NCBI GenBank assembly: GCA_025602905.1
Contig: JAHLKI010000003.1
Coordinates: forward strand, 930,001 to 994,000
Source: Phlyctochytrium arcticum
Lineage: Eukaryota > Chytridiomycota > Chytridiomycetes > Chytridiales > Chytridiaceae
DNA length: 64,000 bases
Direction: 5' to 3'
Shown: piece by piece, positions 1 through 10,499 of the stretch
How the letters are laid out: each line of letters begins with the position of its first letter
Position numbering within the stretch: position 1 is the first letter of the stretch
Notes under the pieces: generated by a model
What the model was told of the DNA's origin: nothing
Databases searched by the model: none
Seen by the model: only the letters and a program-made list of their open reading frames with translations
Position numbers and translations under genes: made by a program

Positions 1-2
1 CA

Positions 3-1211
3 AGGACGGAATCGTGGGGGGGAAGGACTAGCCATAACGGCGATTACTACGATGCCGCCCTTGTCATTGTTGACTACCTGTCAGGACGTGTGTACTTGAT
101 CCCCTGTAACGTGGAGGTTTCAAGTACAGAGCTCGCGTCTCTCTTTATACAGCACTTCTTCAAGAACGAAGGTGCTCCCAAGGTCATTGTCAGCGACCGC
201 GATAGCAGAATCTTGTCCGAATTTTGGCAAGCATTCACTGCCGCACTAGGTATTAAGCTAGAGGTCGCAACCGCTCGACATCAGCAGACAGACGGAAAAT
301 GCGAACGCAAGATCAAGTCTGTCAAGAACGTGCTGAAGGCCTACATAGACGGAGATGGTCAGAACTGGGTTGACATTCTACCTTTGGTGGAATTTCACTT
401 GAACTCTACACCATCAAGCACCGGCGATGCCCCGTTCATGATCGACAAAGGCCGTCTCCCCGAGGTATCCGCTGGATACCATACCCGGGAAGGTCTAAAG
501 GATGTTTCCAAGCCAACAAAGGAACAAGTTTCCAAATTTGTTGAGTCCGTCCAAGAGATTGAACGGGTTGTGCAACAGCGTTTTCGCGATGCACAGGATG
601 CTCAAGCAAGAAACCACGACAAGGGTCGTCGGCCGCTTGCATTCAAAGAAGGCAATTTAGTCTTGCTTAAACGCAAGGGAATTCATATCCCAGCATTAGG
701 GAAGCTGCCGGAGAAACTCCGCCAAGATTGGCTCGGCCCATTCAAGGTCAAAGGAGCCGGTCCACATCCCGATACTTACACATTGGAATTGCCGCATCCA
801 ATGCGTATGGTACACCCGACATTTCATGTCGACATCCTGAAGGCATGGCACAAACCAGGCTTTATAGCCCATCGTGCCACGAAGGATGCACCTGAACCTG
901 TGCTGCTTAACAGCGAAGAACTATGGTTCGTAGACCGCATTATGGACGAGAAGGTCCGTCACCGTAAGCGGATGTACTTTGTTCAATGGGAAGGCTTTGG
1001 GCCCGAGGACGCGACTTGGGAGCCGCGTGAGAACCTCGAGGAAACCGACGCACTGAGAAATTGGGAAACAGCAAACCCCTCAGTAGCGAAGGGTCCATCT
1101 GCGCGACCGGCAAAGCGCAAGAAGGCTCAAGAACCAGCCGTGGTTACTGACAGTCAGTCAGCAACAGCCCCATTGAATCGATCACAACGCAAAAAGCGCA
1201 GAAGTGCGTAA
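3..1211 (+). CDS. Gypsy A1 integrase C-terminal part with chromodomain (5' truncated by window edge)
   Basis: C-terminal part of a gypsy Pol polyprotein, open from the first full codon of the window to a stop at 1211; I see no true start here. The integrase core keeps the second catalytic Asp (VSDRDSRI) and the Glu (TDGKCERKIK); the first Asp lies off the window. A basic linker (LVLLKRKGIHIPALGKLPEK) follows, then a C-terminal chromodomain (about 50 residues) with the aromatic/WEP signature (VQWEGFGPEDATWEP) and a Lys/Arg-rich tail. In this family the integrase inserts cDNA into chromosomes and the chromodomain is thought to target chromatin. Compared with the copy at 31 kb this one keeps Trp (RQDWLGP) where that copy has a stop, but reads Asp for Tyr in STGDAPF. 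This fragment has no internal stop. Confidence 0.9.
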   Translation, partial: RTESWGGRTSHNGDYYDAALVIVDYLSGRVYLIPCNVEVSSTELASLFIQHFFKNEGAPKVIVSDRDSRILSEFWQAFTAALGIKLEVATARHQQTDGKCERKIKSVKNVLKAYIDGDGQNWVDILPLVEFHLNSTPSSTGDAPFMIDKGRLPEVSAGYHTREGLKDVSKPTKEQVSKFVESVQEIERVVQQRFRDAQDAQARNHDKGRRPLAFKEGNLVLLKRKGIHIPALGKLPEKLRQDWLGPFKVKGAGPHPDTYTLELPHPMRMVHPTFHVDILKAWHKPGFIAHRATKDAPEPVLLNSEELWFVDRIMDEKVRHRKRMYFVQWEGFGPEDATWEPRENLEETDALRNWETANPSVAKGPSARPAKRKKAQEPAVVTDSQSATAPLNRSQRKKRRSA

Positions 1212-1886
1212 GTTGTGGTGAACAGGAATATGTGTTTCTCCGTCAATCACGGACCCGATGCGCCTGTTAACATTCCGAAACAGGAAAAACATGTTAACAC
1301 TGCTCAAACAGCAGCGAGTGTGTTTGATATCACTCTTTGGGTTTCCCACCCTGCATCATGACATAATGCACGCGTGCTACAATCTCAAAATCACTGAGAT
1401 TACATCCAAGGTTGCCCCTTGCTGACGGTGCGTCTTGCCCGTCAGGACTCTGGTAGGCCTGATCAGCCTGAGCCGAGTGGATGCATTGTCAGTGCATTGA
1501 TGATGAAAGACCGGGACAGCAAGACTAAGGTCTTCCCGTTATTACGCGTTATAACCTTCAACGTAAGGAAACACATACACACCTGAACTTGCACAATCTG
1601 CAAGAGAGTCTCGGGACAGCTGTCAATCACAGCTACTCCCTCGTGCCACAGCAAGATTGCTGGATACGTGCCCCTTCACAACTCAAGTAACCAGACGCCT
1701 TGGCGTGTGTCCGGTCTGGCTCACTTGCACCGCGTGGTATCTATATACGTCTGGCGAGACCGGTATATAGAGGCCCGGTGAGGTTGCGCTGGTAAACGGA
1801 AACTTCAATCTTGTTGCTGACACACAAACCCTGATCTTTAGACTCGCGCTCTTTCCAGGAACTCAGACCGTCGAGTCTGAGGGGGG
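1212..1886 (+). other. Gypsy A1 3' untranslated region with conserved hairpin and polypurine tract
   Basis: Non-coding stretch between the pol stop and the 3' LTR. At about 1740-1769 an inverted repeat (CTATATAC-GTCT-ggcg-AGAC-cg-GTATATAG) can fold into a hairpin, and it is preserved in the 31 kb copy (about 30,441-30,470). The last bases, GAGGGGGG directly before the LTR at 1887, are the presumed plus-strand primer (polypurine tract). No gene is seen. Confidence 0.7.
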
Positions 1887-2204
1887 TGTAGCGGGTTCGT
1901 GGTTTGATGAGTGACTGCGCAACGCGTCGCGCAGTACATCTTAGTGTCCTAGTGTCTCGGTTTCTTGGTGTCTTGGTGTTCCAGCCAACCACCGACGACC
2001 TTTACACGTGATGTCTTTTTTGCTTCCTTTTTCTTCTGTATAAAAGCACGTCTCGCATCTGTATTCTTGTTCTTGACACTTTTCTCTTCCTCTGCGAGAA
2101 TACACTACCCAAACTCACCGCGGCCTGGGAAGCCGCATATCTGTCCATTGTCTCTCTCTCCCTCTCTCTCTTTCTTTCTAGTAGCCGACCCCGATTCCAC
2201 TGCA
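1887..2204 (+). repeat. 3' LTR of gypsy A1 (318 bp)
   Basis: Begins TGTAGCGGG and ends CCACTGCA (TG..CA ends). Same length as the LTR at 30,001-30,318 and nearly identical to its reverse complement. It contains a TATA box (TATAAAAG, 2039-2046) and a CT-rich microsatellite (about 2149-2178) near the 3' end. Confidence 0.93.
2039..2046 (+). promoter_or_regulatory. TATA box in gypsy A LTR
   Basis: TATAAAAG about 150 bp into the LTR, the expected U3 position for the element's RNA polymerase II promoter. The same box is present in the other family A LTRs. Confidence 0.55.
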
Positions 2205-3713
2205 GATGGAGTAAGCTTCCAAGTAATTGCGTCAATATGGGGAAGTGCGGGCACCGGAAAACGTTTCATCCTGAAAGCGCTATTGAAGATGGCGGGATTG
2301 TGGGGCCGGCCGAACGAAGTAATGACGACAGCTCCAACGGGCATTGCGGGCGCCAACGCGGGGGGAACACATCTTCACAAGCTATTCAATTGGACGATAC
2401 ACTGCTCGAGGCGGCACAAAGCAGCAACGTCAACGGAGCTGGACACGTTTGCGCCTTTAAAGTTGTTGATCGTTGACGAGACGACGTTACTCAGCAAGCA
2501 ATATTTGGATCTGTTGTCGACAACACTGAAACTTGTGAAGGGGAAACCGTATAGCGCGATGGGGGGTGTGTTGTTGGTAGTGTGCGGGGATTGGATGCAA
2601 TTGTCGGCATGGTCAGGGTCGAAACTTCATACACAACTGTTGCCATTGGACTCCTCCAAGACAGCTGCGGGGCACCAAATATACCATTCCATCGAACATG
2701 TATTTTTCCTGACCCGGAACATGCGGCAAGGGCCCAAAACAGCGAATGCGGGCCTTATGGCAAGGATGCGAACTGGGAGTCTCACAAGTAATGATATCCA
2801 CGATTGCAACAAGATGGTGATCCAGCGTGGCAAGCAAGCACAAGAGGGAACCACGGTGCCCATTCGGCCGATCTTGACGACATCAAACTTACACTCAACA
2901 CAGCGTGCTTGGAGGAGCTGGCGAGGAAACGAGGGGGCACGCAGTACCGGTTTAAGGCAACAGTCAGCGCGACGAAAAGAGGATTCATCACAGCGGCCGA
3001 GAGACAACGGTTACGAAAGCTTCCCGACAACAATACAGGGCGTTTTGCGATGAACCTGGATCTGATGGTGGGCTGCCCCATACAAGTTACGAATAATGCC
3101 GATCCGAAGAGGCGGATCCGTGTTGCACATACAGTTGCACCCAGACACGGTGTGCACGTCGGAAACGTTGCCGAACGGAATCACCCAACTCCACAGCGAC
3201 AGACTTCCAGACATAGTGTTCGCGCGGCTGCATGGATACGATGATGTACAACTGCAAGAAGGGCTACCCCTGGGGGTCGTGGGCCTCCGGCCGTACGAAT
3301 GCATTGATCCGATTGAGATATCGCTCCCGCACCGAAGGTTCAGAATCAAGTTGGTGCAGCAGCCATTTGTATTAGCCTTCTCCCTGACAGTGGGCAAAAG
3401 CCAAGGGCTCACTTTACCTGGGGTTATCATCGCACCACAACTGACTCCGGACCGCAAAAACCCACAGCGAACCAGCATGTATGTAGCCTGGTCAAGAGGC
3501 ACGACTTTGGATGGAGAGCTGGCAACCCGACTTTTGCAGATGATTGCCCCGGAAGAAGTCGCCTATTTCAAGCAATGCCCCGCCCTAATAGCGGAAATGA
3601 GCCGGTTGGAGAAGATGGCCGATTGTACCAGGCAGAAACTAGACCTGTACACGCAGATGGAGAGTAGAACTTTGGCGTTTGTAGAGTTGTTCAGCTTGGG
3701 GGACCACATGTAA
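2205..3713 (+). pseudogene. Decayed Pif1-like DNA helicase (SF1)
   Basis: Starts directly at the gypsy LTR, so its 5' end is lost or lies beyond the insertion. Motifs in order: Walker A-like GSAGTGKRF, where the usual Ser/Thr after Lys is Arg; motif Ia APTGIAGANAGG; Walker B-like LLIVDETTLLS; motif III VVCGDWMQL; an arginine motif TRNMRQ. After shifts near 2,885 and near 3,100 come the C-terminal motifs TVGKSQGLTL and MYVAWSRG. Pif1 helicases unwind DNA 5' to 3'; large Pif1 families in fungi are mostly carried by Helitrons and related elements. At least two frameshifts and the damaged Walker A argue that it is dead. It is more diverged than the two Helitron helicases in this window, so it belongs to another subfamily. 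Confidence 0.8.
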
Positions 3714-4598
3714 ATAGGATGTAGATAGGATATAGACAGTCTGTAAATAGGTGTAAATATGTGAGCATCAATTAAGAAGGAATTGCGGGGTCCTTTGTGA
3801 AGTTGGTATGGGCCAAGAATGAGTAGCGCAGTGCTGCGTAGCAAGCTCCGAGGTCAGTGCTCCCAGCGACGGGGTTTGGGAGATGGCGAGATGAAGCGGA
3901 AGGGGGGAAGGGGTACGAGGAATCCAACAATGAGTAAGGGGCTTGATACGTTGCCAGGACGAAGGTATCTGATGGATGTGCCGCCAAAACGGCCAGAGTG
4001 GAAAGAGTGATGATGGGAATGATGGCAAGAGACAGGAAGATTGTGGTGGATGCTGCTATGCTGCGACAGGAGCGCGATCTGTCAAGTGAACTATACGGGA
4101 GAGAATTGAATTAGCCAAAAATTAAAATGATCTCCGGGAAAGTCCTGAAAAATTGTTGCAACAAAGTGTTCGTAGAGTACAAACATTGAAACCCAGATGA
4201 AAAAATGCATCGGGATCATGGCGATTTTTAGAGAGAAGATGAGATTTTTTGAATATGAATGTGAAAACTTTGTTGGGTAGAGGGTGCAGGGTAAACAAAG
4301 GCAGAATGAAAAATCCTGGAAAAGCAAATAAACAAAGCGCGTTGGATGACTGTGCCTGGCAAAGCGTTACATTTTCACGGTCTATGCCGCGCAATTAACC
4401 CCACAACCCCCTAAGACTCTGGTATGTACCAGAGAATAATATTAAACTTCCAGAAACTGCAAAAATAACCTAGCAAACTAGGGAAAAAAATACCTAACGA
4501 ACAAACTAATACTATCTCAAGAAACTATCTGTCTAAACTGAAAATCTCCCCCACCCCTAATATCTATCTGAACTCAACTCAAACCCAATCTGTACGTA
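3714..4598. other. No recognisable gene; AT-rich intergenic stretch with one arm of a direct repeat
   Basis: After the helicase remnant come short repeats of the type TAGGATGTAGATAGGATATAG (two short GATA-rich units at 3,715-3,760) and no convincing coding frame. From about 4,365 to 4,435 the sequence resembles that at 5,548-5,625 (see repeat entry). Confidence 0.5.
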
Positions 4599-5625
4599 CT
4601 ATTCCGAGATCCTGGCGTTCATGACATCAAAAGTACTTTTTCTGATCTGAGTACGCAAGTTTTCAACCCCCCATCCCTCTCTCGTCATCGTCTCATCCAA
4701 CATTTCTGCCACTTGCAGACCAGTGATACCAGGACTGGCTTCAACCCGCTTCAAAATGGCTTGGTGAAAAGTCTGTTGACAGCCCCATTTTTCACTGTCT
4801 GCACCGCTCATCTGCCACATAGTACCTTCTCATTCTTCAATCACCGTTAAGGGCTCGTTGCCATGCGCTCCTTCATTGTACTCTTGCCAATACCCGACAA
4901 TGCTGGAGGTAGTGTTGGGCACTAAATTGGTGGCGCGCAATGGAGGGACTGGTCGCAGTGGGTGGTACTACGGGTGTTGCAACGGGTGGTGCATGAGCCG
5001 GTGGAGCGAGACTAGCACCTGACCTGATGAAAGCAGTATTAGATGGTAGTAATATGGAGGAGGGGACGGCCGTTTGCTGATGTGCACCGGCCAGCGCGGT
5101 AAAAGTTGATGGGTTTGCAAGTGTGATGATGTTGAGCATGGACGTTTGCACCTCTGGGGAACTTGCTATCGCCTGAAAAAGACCCACAAAGGCGGTGGTG
5201 AACGCCGAAAGATTGGCTGAGATTCTGTGGGTGTTGGCAGCTATGACTGCGGTCTGGGCCGCCTGTCTTTCTTGTTCGGCCATAACATTTAGTAGACTGG
5301 CGCGAATGTCCTCTTGCTGTCCTCTAAGACAAGCAATCTTGGCCGTCCTTTGATTGTTTTGTCCGTCTATGTAGTTGATCAAATCTGGCGAAACTTCCTG
5401 TAGAGTCGACTGCAATGGGTCCGCGGCAACCGCCATAGTTCGCTCCAGATTGGCTGAGAATATTCTTGAATTTCAGGAAATCAGCAAATTTAGCGGAGAA
5501 ATGGGTTATGTAAGCGGATAGGGTGAGTGTGCCGAGCCCAAGGACCGCACCACAAAGCGTAACACCTGAAACATTTTGTCACGGACTCCCAGACCCCCCT
5601 ACAACTCTGGATCAACCAGAGAACA
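4365..5625. repeat. Diverged direct repeats (about 4,365-4,435 and 5,548-5,625) bracketing a small gene
   Basis: Both arms contain AAAGCGT(T/A)ACA, ATTTT(G)TCACGG, a CCCCCT stretch and then a short hairpin: ACTCTGGtatgtaCCAGAG on the left and ACTCTGGatcaaCCAGAG on the right. The arms are in the same orientation about 1.2 kb apart and enclose the minus-strand gene at 4,599-5,436. This could be the remains of a small mobile element or a segmental duplication. No target duplication was found. Confidence 0.5.
4599..5436 (-). CDS. Hypothetical protein, probably two segments of one gene
   Basis: Not recognised. The upstream segment (5436-4873, 187 aa) starts with an Ala-rich, helical, coiled-coil-like stretch, then a Pro/Ala/Thr-rich low-complexity part with an APPAHAPPVATPVVPP run. 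A frame change near 4,910 leads into a frame ending ..EPLTVIEE, followed by a stop. The downstream segment (4820-4599, 73 aa) begins MWQMSGADSEKWG and has a helical pattern. The segments may be exons or pieces of a frameshifted gene. The location between direct repeats suggests an accessory gene of a small element. No catalytic motif is seen. Confidence 0.4.
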
Positions 5626-5663
5626 TCAATTTTTGTTGATTGAATGATATTGGGTGGACAATA

Positions 5664-5720
5664 CTCACGCGTGAATTTTTGGGGTGCGTATCGGGCGCTG
5701 TGGAATTTGGTTCGATCCAC
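5664..5720 (+). repeat. MULE-1 left TIR
   Basis: Starts CTCACGC and ends GGTTCGATCCAC; the outermost 15-20 bases are less well conserved against the right arm than the inner 40. Confidence 0.8.
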
Positions 5721-5866
5721 TTTTGCCGCGTGTCAGTCGCATCTGAAACTTAGAACTTTTGCAGATCTTCTCAGGGTGCGTATTGGGCGCTGTGGAATTT
5801 GGTTCGATCCACTTTTGCCGCGTCTCAGTTGCATCATCTGAAACTAAGAACTTTTGCAGATCTTCT
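5682..5866 (+). repeat. Tandem duplication (two units of about 92 bp) of the TIR inner part
   Basis: Units start at about 5,682 and 5,774. Each carries the GTGCGTAT(C/T)GGGCGC core and the following stretch through CAGATCTTCTCA. They differ by a few substitutions and a small indel, so the duplication is not recent. Confidence 0.85.
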
Positions 5867-5997
5867 CAGATCGTGTTTCCCTTCAAACTCTTTTCTCGGA
5901 GTCAGAGCATCCAGTACTTCGATAAATCCAGTTCCCCAACTGTGAGACTTCAGCCCCCCTGCCTCTTCTTGCAAAAACCCCGGATCTTCAATCTGAA

Positions 5998-8082
5998 ATG
6001 TCTCAGCTTTGTGCCGCCAACTATGCTCGTGCAAGAAATTCGTCTTTGTACTATCGCCGCGAACGACTCTTTCATCCCGTCACTGCCGTCCAAATCCCCA
6101 TCGAGGAGTTTGAGGCAGAGTGGAAACTTGGCGACAACTTCTGGACGCAATACAATATCTACAATTATAAACGCATTGGGAACAAGTTGATAAGTTACAA
6201 GTGCAAATTTGACAAGCATCGCCAATCCAAAGGTAAACGACCCGACAAGGAAGGCGCTCCGCAAAAAAAGAGAAGGATTACAAGCGTTTTCAGTCAAATT
6301 CCATGCACCGCACGCTTGGATGTATTCTTCAACAATTACACCAAGATGGAGACCTTCCAACATCCAACAGGATATGCCGAACACTCTGAAGGACACGACA
6401 TTGGGGATGCTGATGACCGTCATTTATGTGGCCACGCATGCGACCTTATCAAGGCGGAGGCAGAATCGCCCTATGCTCATAAAGACGTTGCAAAAGCTTT
6501 ACCCTTGATTATTAAACGTTCAACATCCCCCAACCGTGCCAGCGCCTTCGGTCTAGATCGCATTTCTGCACGTGCTGTGTACAACGCTCGTTGGAGAGAG
6601 CGTCAGGAGCAGGCGGCCCCCCCAGGTTCGCTAGCGGAGGACGCGATGCATGCTATTGACTACTTGTCGGCTGAAGGTTACATCGTCAAGAGGTTCTTAA
6701 CGGATGGATCTGACGAACAAGCCGCTGAAGGGTTTGCATTTGCAGTAAAGGAATCATTGAAACTACTTCCCAGCTGTAGTTATTTGGTTTTACTAGACTC
6801 CACCCATAAAACGAACCAATACGACTGGAGACTATTTACATGCATGATCAGAAACCAACAAGGCAGTTGGCTACCAACGGCGCAGTTCTTTGTCAGTAAC
6901 GAAAATGGGGATGCATTATTCCAGGGCTTGGAGAACGTTAGAGAAATGGTAGTAGAGGTGTGCGGGGTCGAATGGCAGCCGCAAAACATGCAGGTTGATC
7001 AATCAAACATTGAGAAGAATGGGATTATGCTTGCTTTCCCTGGCATGTCCGCAGGAGAAGAGGAGGTCAAAGTTCGGTATTGTAAGGGAATGTTTTGATC
7101 CGAGTGAAAGAACACATTTCTATGCTTTGAACTATCGTAGGTTCATGTCGCCCGCACTCTCATGCGGCGCATAGGTACGCACAAGCCAACGTATGCGAAA
7201 ATGCTTCAGGCAATCAACAAGACCACGATGATTGGTGCCACCGCATTGTTGCGTGAGGCAATCAGGGACGCTCCCGAAAAACTTGCAGATTACCTCGAGA
7301 AGAACTGGACAAACCCCGCCGAGCTCGATTGCTGGACGATGGCCGCACGGCAACATTCGCCAACCCTGCTACAAGTGACCTCGACAAACCCCTTGGAGTC
7401 CTATCACCGATTGGTCAAAGCAGACACTAACTGTGGAAGGTTCTCTAGTATTCAGAAAGCTTGTGTTGGCTTGTGCAAAGTCAATACACAGCGCCGCCTT
7501 GAGGCAGATCGTGCTGAGATCTTGTTTAGGTCAAAGGTTCTGAAGGATACTGAAGACCATCCAAACATAGCTCGATTCCCATTGCCCATTCAACGCCTTT
7601 TGATCGACCAGTACAGGGCGGTGGAGTACCGACTCGCAAAAGGCAAGCCAGCCCCTGACTACGATACTCTGGATTGTAACTGCCTCTTTGCCAGGCAATA
7701 CCTGCTGCCATGTAAACATATCTTTCATGCTGATATATTTGCAGAGGAGACCATATTGACCGATGAGGTTTGGGATCAGTTTGCACTTTTGTTTGATGAG
7801 TGTGGTTTTGAGGTATATGAGACGAAGGTTCGCGTAGCAGTGGAACGAGAAGAGGTCAGCCCAGTCGACATCTACAGAAACTACAGAAAGCGTCAAGTGA
7901 AAGAAGCGGAGGAAAGACTGCTGAATCACTACTTCCGGCTTGAGGACAAAGTTACGGAAGGTGATCCGTTTGCCACCGAGCGACTTACTCAATTCATTAA
8001 AAATCTGGAGAGTTTTGTTACGGAAGAATCATGCAAAACCTGGACGTTTTCGACACCAACTACTCAAAGCCTAACTAGATAG
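5998..8082 (+). pseudogene. MULE transposase with SWIM zinc finger (two reading-frame segments)
   Basis: Segment 1 (5998-7098, 366 aa): N-terminal zinc-binding-type region with basic KKRR patches, then the first catalytic Asp (LLDSTHKTNQYDW) and the second (VDQSNIEKNG). Segment 2 (frame resumes about 7,141-8,082): HVARTLMRRIG continues the core, the catalytic Glu lies in NPLESYHRL, and the SWIM finger is CNCLFARQY...CKHIF. MULE transposases cut and paste the element by a DDE RNase H-like fold. GTAAGG at 7,081 and TAG at about 7,140 look like an intron, but splicing there puts segment 2 in the wrong frame. Either another splice choice or a frameshift is needed, so I call it a pseudogene. Confidence 0.82.
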
Positions 8083-8265
8083 ACCGTCAGGGGAACACTA
8101 TCAAGGTATATATTAGTAGAAAAAGCTCGTCCTGCTGTTTTTCATAATCAACATATCTATATAGTATTGTAGTTTGCACACATATAGTCTCGCCATAGTC
8201 TGGCACCTTTTTGCGGACTTAGAAATTTTTAGCTTCGCTCTGAGCCTCTGGCAAAGCGGAGGTTG

Positions 8266-8323
8266 GTGGATCGAACCAAATTCCACAGCGCCCGATACGC
8301 ACCCGAATTTTTGCCGGCGTGAG
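8266..8323 (-). repeat. MULE-1 right TIR
   Basis: Reverse complement of the left TIR: GTGGATCGAACC through GGCGTGAG. The 38-base inner core matches exactly. Confidence 0.8.
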
Positions 8324-8900
8324 CCACGGATCTTGTCGCTTGTATTTCCCCGACGTCTTCGAAATTTTTGCCTGAGCAAGACCAAGATCTTGTCGCATAA
8401 TTGCTTTTTACCAAACATCATAGATAGCACTTGTCTTGCTTGCGACGACAATACATTTTAGCCAACGTGAGCCACAGATCTTGTCGTATACTTAGCTTTT
8501 GGCGAATTGAATGGCGTTACTGCCAGATACTACCCAGAGCCACAGATTTTGTCGCTTGTTTTTCCCCAACGCCTTTGAAATTTTAAGCTGTGCGAGACAC
8601 CATTTTGTCACGTATTTTCATAGACCCACTTGTCTTGGCTGAGATGGTAGTGCGACAACAATAACCCCGCGTGAATTTTTGCGGAAGTGGGCCACATTTC
8701 TTGTCGTATCCTGACCTGTTGGCACCATGGTCCATGAACGGCGTTATCTTAACTGCGGGATGCTACCCAGATCCACAGTTCTTGTCGCTTGTATTTCCCC
8801 GACAACTTTGAAATTTTTGCCCAAGCGGGACCAAGATCTCGTCACATTTTTCCCCCCCAACATCATAGATAAAATTGCCTTCATAGATATGGTATTGCGC
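8324..8900 (+). repeat. Imperfect tandem repeat, three units of about 215-235 bp, beyond MULE-1 right end
   Basis: Units near 8,321, 8,535 and 8,769 each read (G)AGCCACAGAT-like, then TTGTCGCTTGTATTTCCCC, a GAAATTTTTGCC-like stretch, and ATCTTGTCGCAT-like. A segment CGCGTGAATTTTTGCGG near 8,666 resembles the outermost MULE-1 left TIR. These are probably subterminal repeats of a related or larger element. No coding potential. Confidence 0.6.
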
Positions 8901-9419
8901 CGTTGGCGCGGACTGCCATCCATTGTAGATTATGGCCTACGCGACCCACTGCATCTTGTCGCGTTCCAAAGTAGATCAAGATGTTTCCGGCGGCTCTTCA
9001 ATGTGAATTTGATGTTTCCGGCGGCTCTTCAATGTGAATATTATCTGATAACATTGCTGAATGTGATTTGCTTGTGAATTAAAAAAAATATCCATCATTA
9101 CTGAGTTTTCCGGGCGTCGCCACGGAGTACAGCAGTCAATTCTCTAAGTACTTCCAGCGCCTGGCACGACCCGCTCCTGTCTCCGTTTTTCCACACTTTT
9201 CAAACCTGTATACTAAAACACTCTGCGTCCCCCTGAAATTCATCTCTGCCTTTTGCCATTGCGAGCACTTATACGCTCCGACGGTGCTTTTCATTGTCAA
9301 ACTTCGCATTCTTCATTATTTTGAAACGCTCTGCGACTGCACCTCACAAAGGGAATTGGACAAGGTCTTGTACAAGTACCACTTCGCGGGATGCCAATGT
9401 TCAGGTGTTTACAAATTAT
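8901..9419. other. No gene seen
   Basis: Contains one perfect 24-27 bp tandem duplication around 8,980-9,035 (TGTTTCCGGCGGCTCTTCAA occurs twice). Otherwise ordinary AT-moderate sequence leading into Helitron-1. It may hold the Helitron 5' end, but I could not place a terminus. Confidence 0.4.
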
Positions 9420-9479
9420 TCCTGACTTGACTGTTTCATCCATTTCTTACCCTTCTCCAACTTCTTTCAGGCAGGCAAT

Positions 9480-10442
9480 GAGAATCCGCATGAGCCATTT
9501 TCCTTTGCTGCTCAATAGTTCCACTTTACCCTACCTCAACCTCGTCCACCGCAAACCCCCGAGGTGCTTTATGTACCTGGTGGCCAACTGTCCACCAATA
9601 TTTTCGGCCCGTGCACCATTCCTGCAAGAACACAAAATGTTGTCGACTCCGCTGAATCAGCTGAGGTTTTGCTGGATTGTCTCATATGCCACGTCAGCGA
9701 TCAACACGCCCAACAACAACATGACTCTGCCGAAAAAACTTGGACAAACCGCTCCTCTCAAAAAACCAAGATTGACTGTGTACGCGACTTTTACCTGGAT
9801 ATGCACTCACGGGACACCTTGCCAACTAGCCATTGTGTTGTTTGCAATACCATGCAACCCGAAAACGACATGCTGTGCAAAGAGTGGCGGGTGCTTTTTC
9901 CTGAAAACAGTCCTTTGTTCAGCACTTTTTCCGCTTACAATGTCTTCAGTTGCGGATCTTGTTTTCCCACTGAGGGCACCTGCGAGACAGACATCTGCCA
10001 TGATTGTTTACTCTCTCTTGAAAAATCAAAGATTCCGGATGCCTGCCGTGTCAACAATCTATCTATTGGTTGCTCCCATCAATACCCACAAGAGCTACTG
10101 TGTCTCACTCCTCTGGAAGAGAGGCTGCTTGCCCGTTCTCAATCTTCAGGGTGGATTATCAAATTGGAAATACATCCATACAAGACAAATACTGACTACC
10201 GCAAGCTTCAGAAGGGCCACATTTCAGTATTTCCCAAATGTGTGCAAGATTTGGCCTCGAATGTCCTGCCGCATCCTGGTACTTTCCTGCAGGATAAAAT
10301 CGCCGTTTGTTTCATTGGACCAAGGCAGCCACCTCCAGAAGATGTTGCTTTTATGCTGGCAGTGCGGCCAGCTAAGATCCACACGGCACTACAGTGGCTG
10401 AAACAGCATAACCCGCTTCTCAACAACATCATCATCAGTTAA
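9480..10442 (+). pseudogene. Helitron-1 N-terminal block, DUF6570-like
   Basis: Frame of 292 aa from 9,564. Coding character already starts at about 9,480 but is cut by an in-frame TAG near 9,528. It has many Cys pairs, notably CHDCLLSL, a central PLEERLLARS-type motif, then GHISVFP and a closing VRPAKIHTALQWLKQHNP. This is the arrangement I know from the DUF6570 domain preceding Helitron helicases in fungi. It probably takes part in DNA or protein contacts; its function is not established. A CAG before GCAGGC at 9,470 is a plausible splice acceptor for an upstream exon. Confidence 0.7.
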
Positions 10443-10499
10443 TCAAACCTTGGGAGTTACTCAAATTCCCAAAGAGACGTCCCGGACTCAATTTATGCC

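Larger units (their letters stand above)
1..2204 (+). mobile_element. Ty3/gypsy chromovirus family A, 3' portion (copy A1)
   Basis: The window opens inside an LTR retrotransposon. Integrase and chromodomain coding is followed by an untranslated stretch, a polypurine tract (GAGGGGGG) and a 318-bp LTR. The same family occurs complete and in opposite orientation at 30,001-37,097, and the two are nearly identical over the 2.2 kb shared. The 5' part lies outside the window. The 3' LTR abuts a Pif1-like helicase reading frame, so this copy inserted into, or beside the coding part of, that gene. The flank after the LTR reads GATGG; its partner target duplication cannot be seen. Confidence 0.93.
5664..8323 (+). 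mobile_element. MULE-1 (Mutator-like DNA transposon)
   Basis: Bounded by inverted repeats at 5,664-5,720 and 8,266-8,323 sharing GTGCGTATCGGGCGCTGTGG and the following GAATTTGGTTCGATCCAC, and enclosing a MULE transposase. Part of the left TIR is duplicated in tandem just inside. I found no clean 8-10 bp target duplication, so the outer limits are approximate. Related sequence continues beyond the right TIR in the subterminal repeats at 8.3-8.9 kb. Confidence 0.8.

Noticed and set aside
2149..2178. CT microsatellite as a regulatory element
   Set aside because: Part of the family A LTR in all copies; nothing more can be claimed.
1965..2204. N-terminal extension of the Pif1 frame
   Set aside because: This part is LTR sequence read through by chance; the helicase begins at 2,205.
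8324..8900. Second MULE right end
   Set aside because: TIR-like words are present but too degenerate to define a terminus without other copies.
9391..10401. 336-aa plus-strand open frame
   Set aside because: Overlaps the DUF6570-like frame in another phase and has random composition; a shadow.
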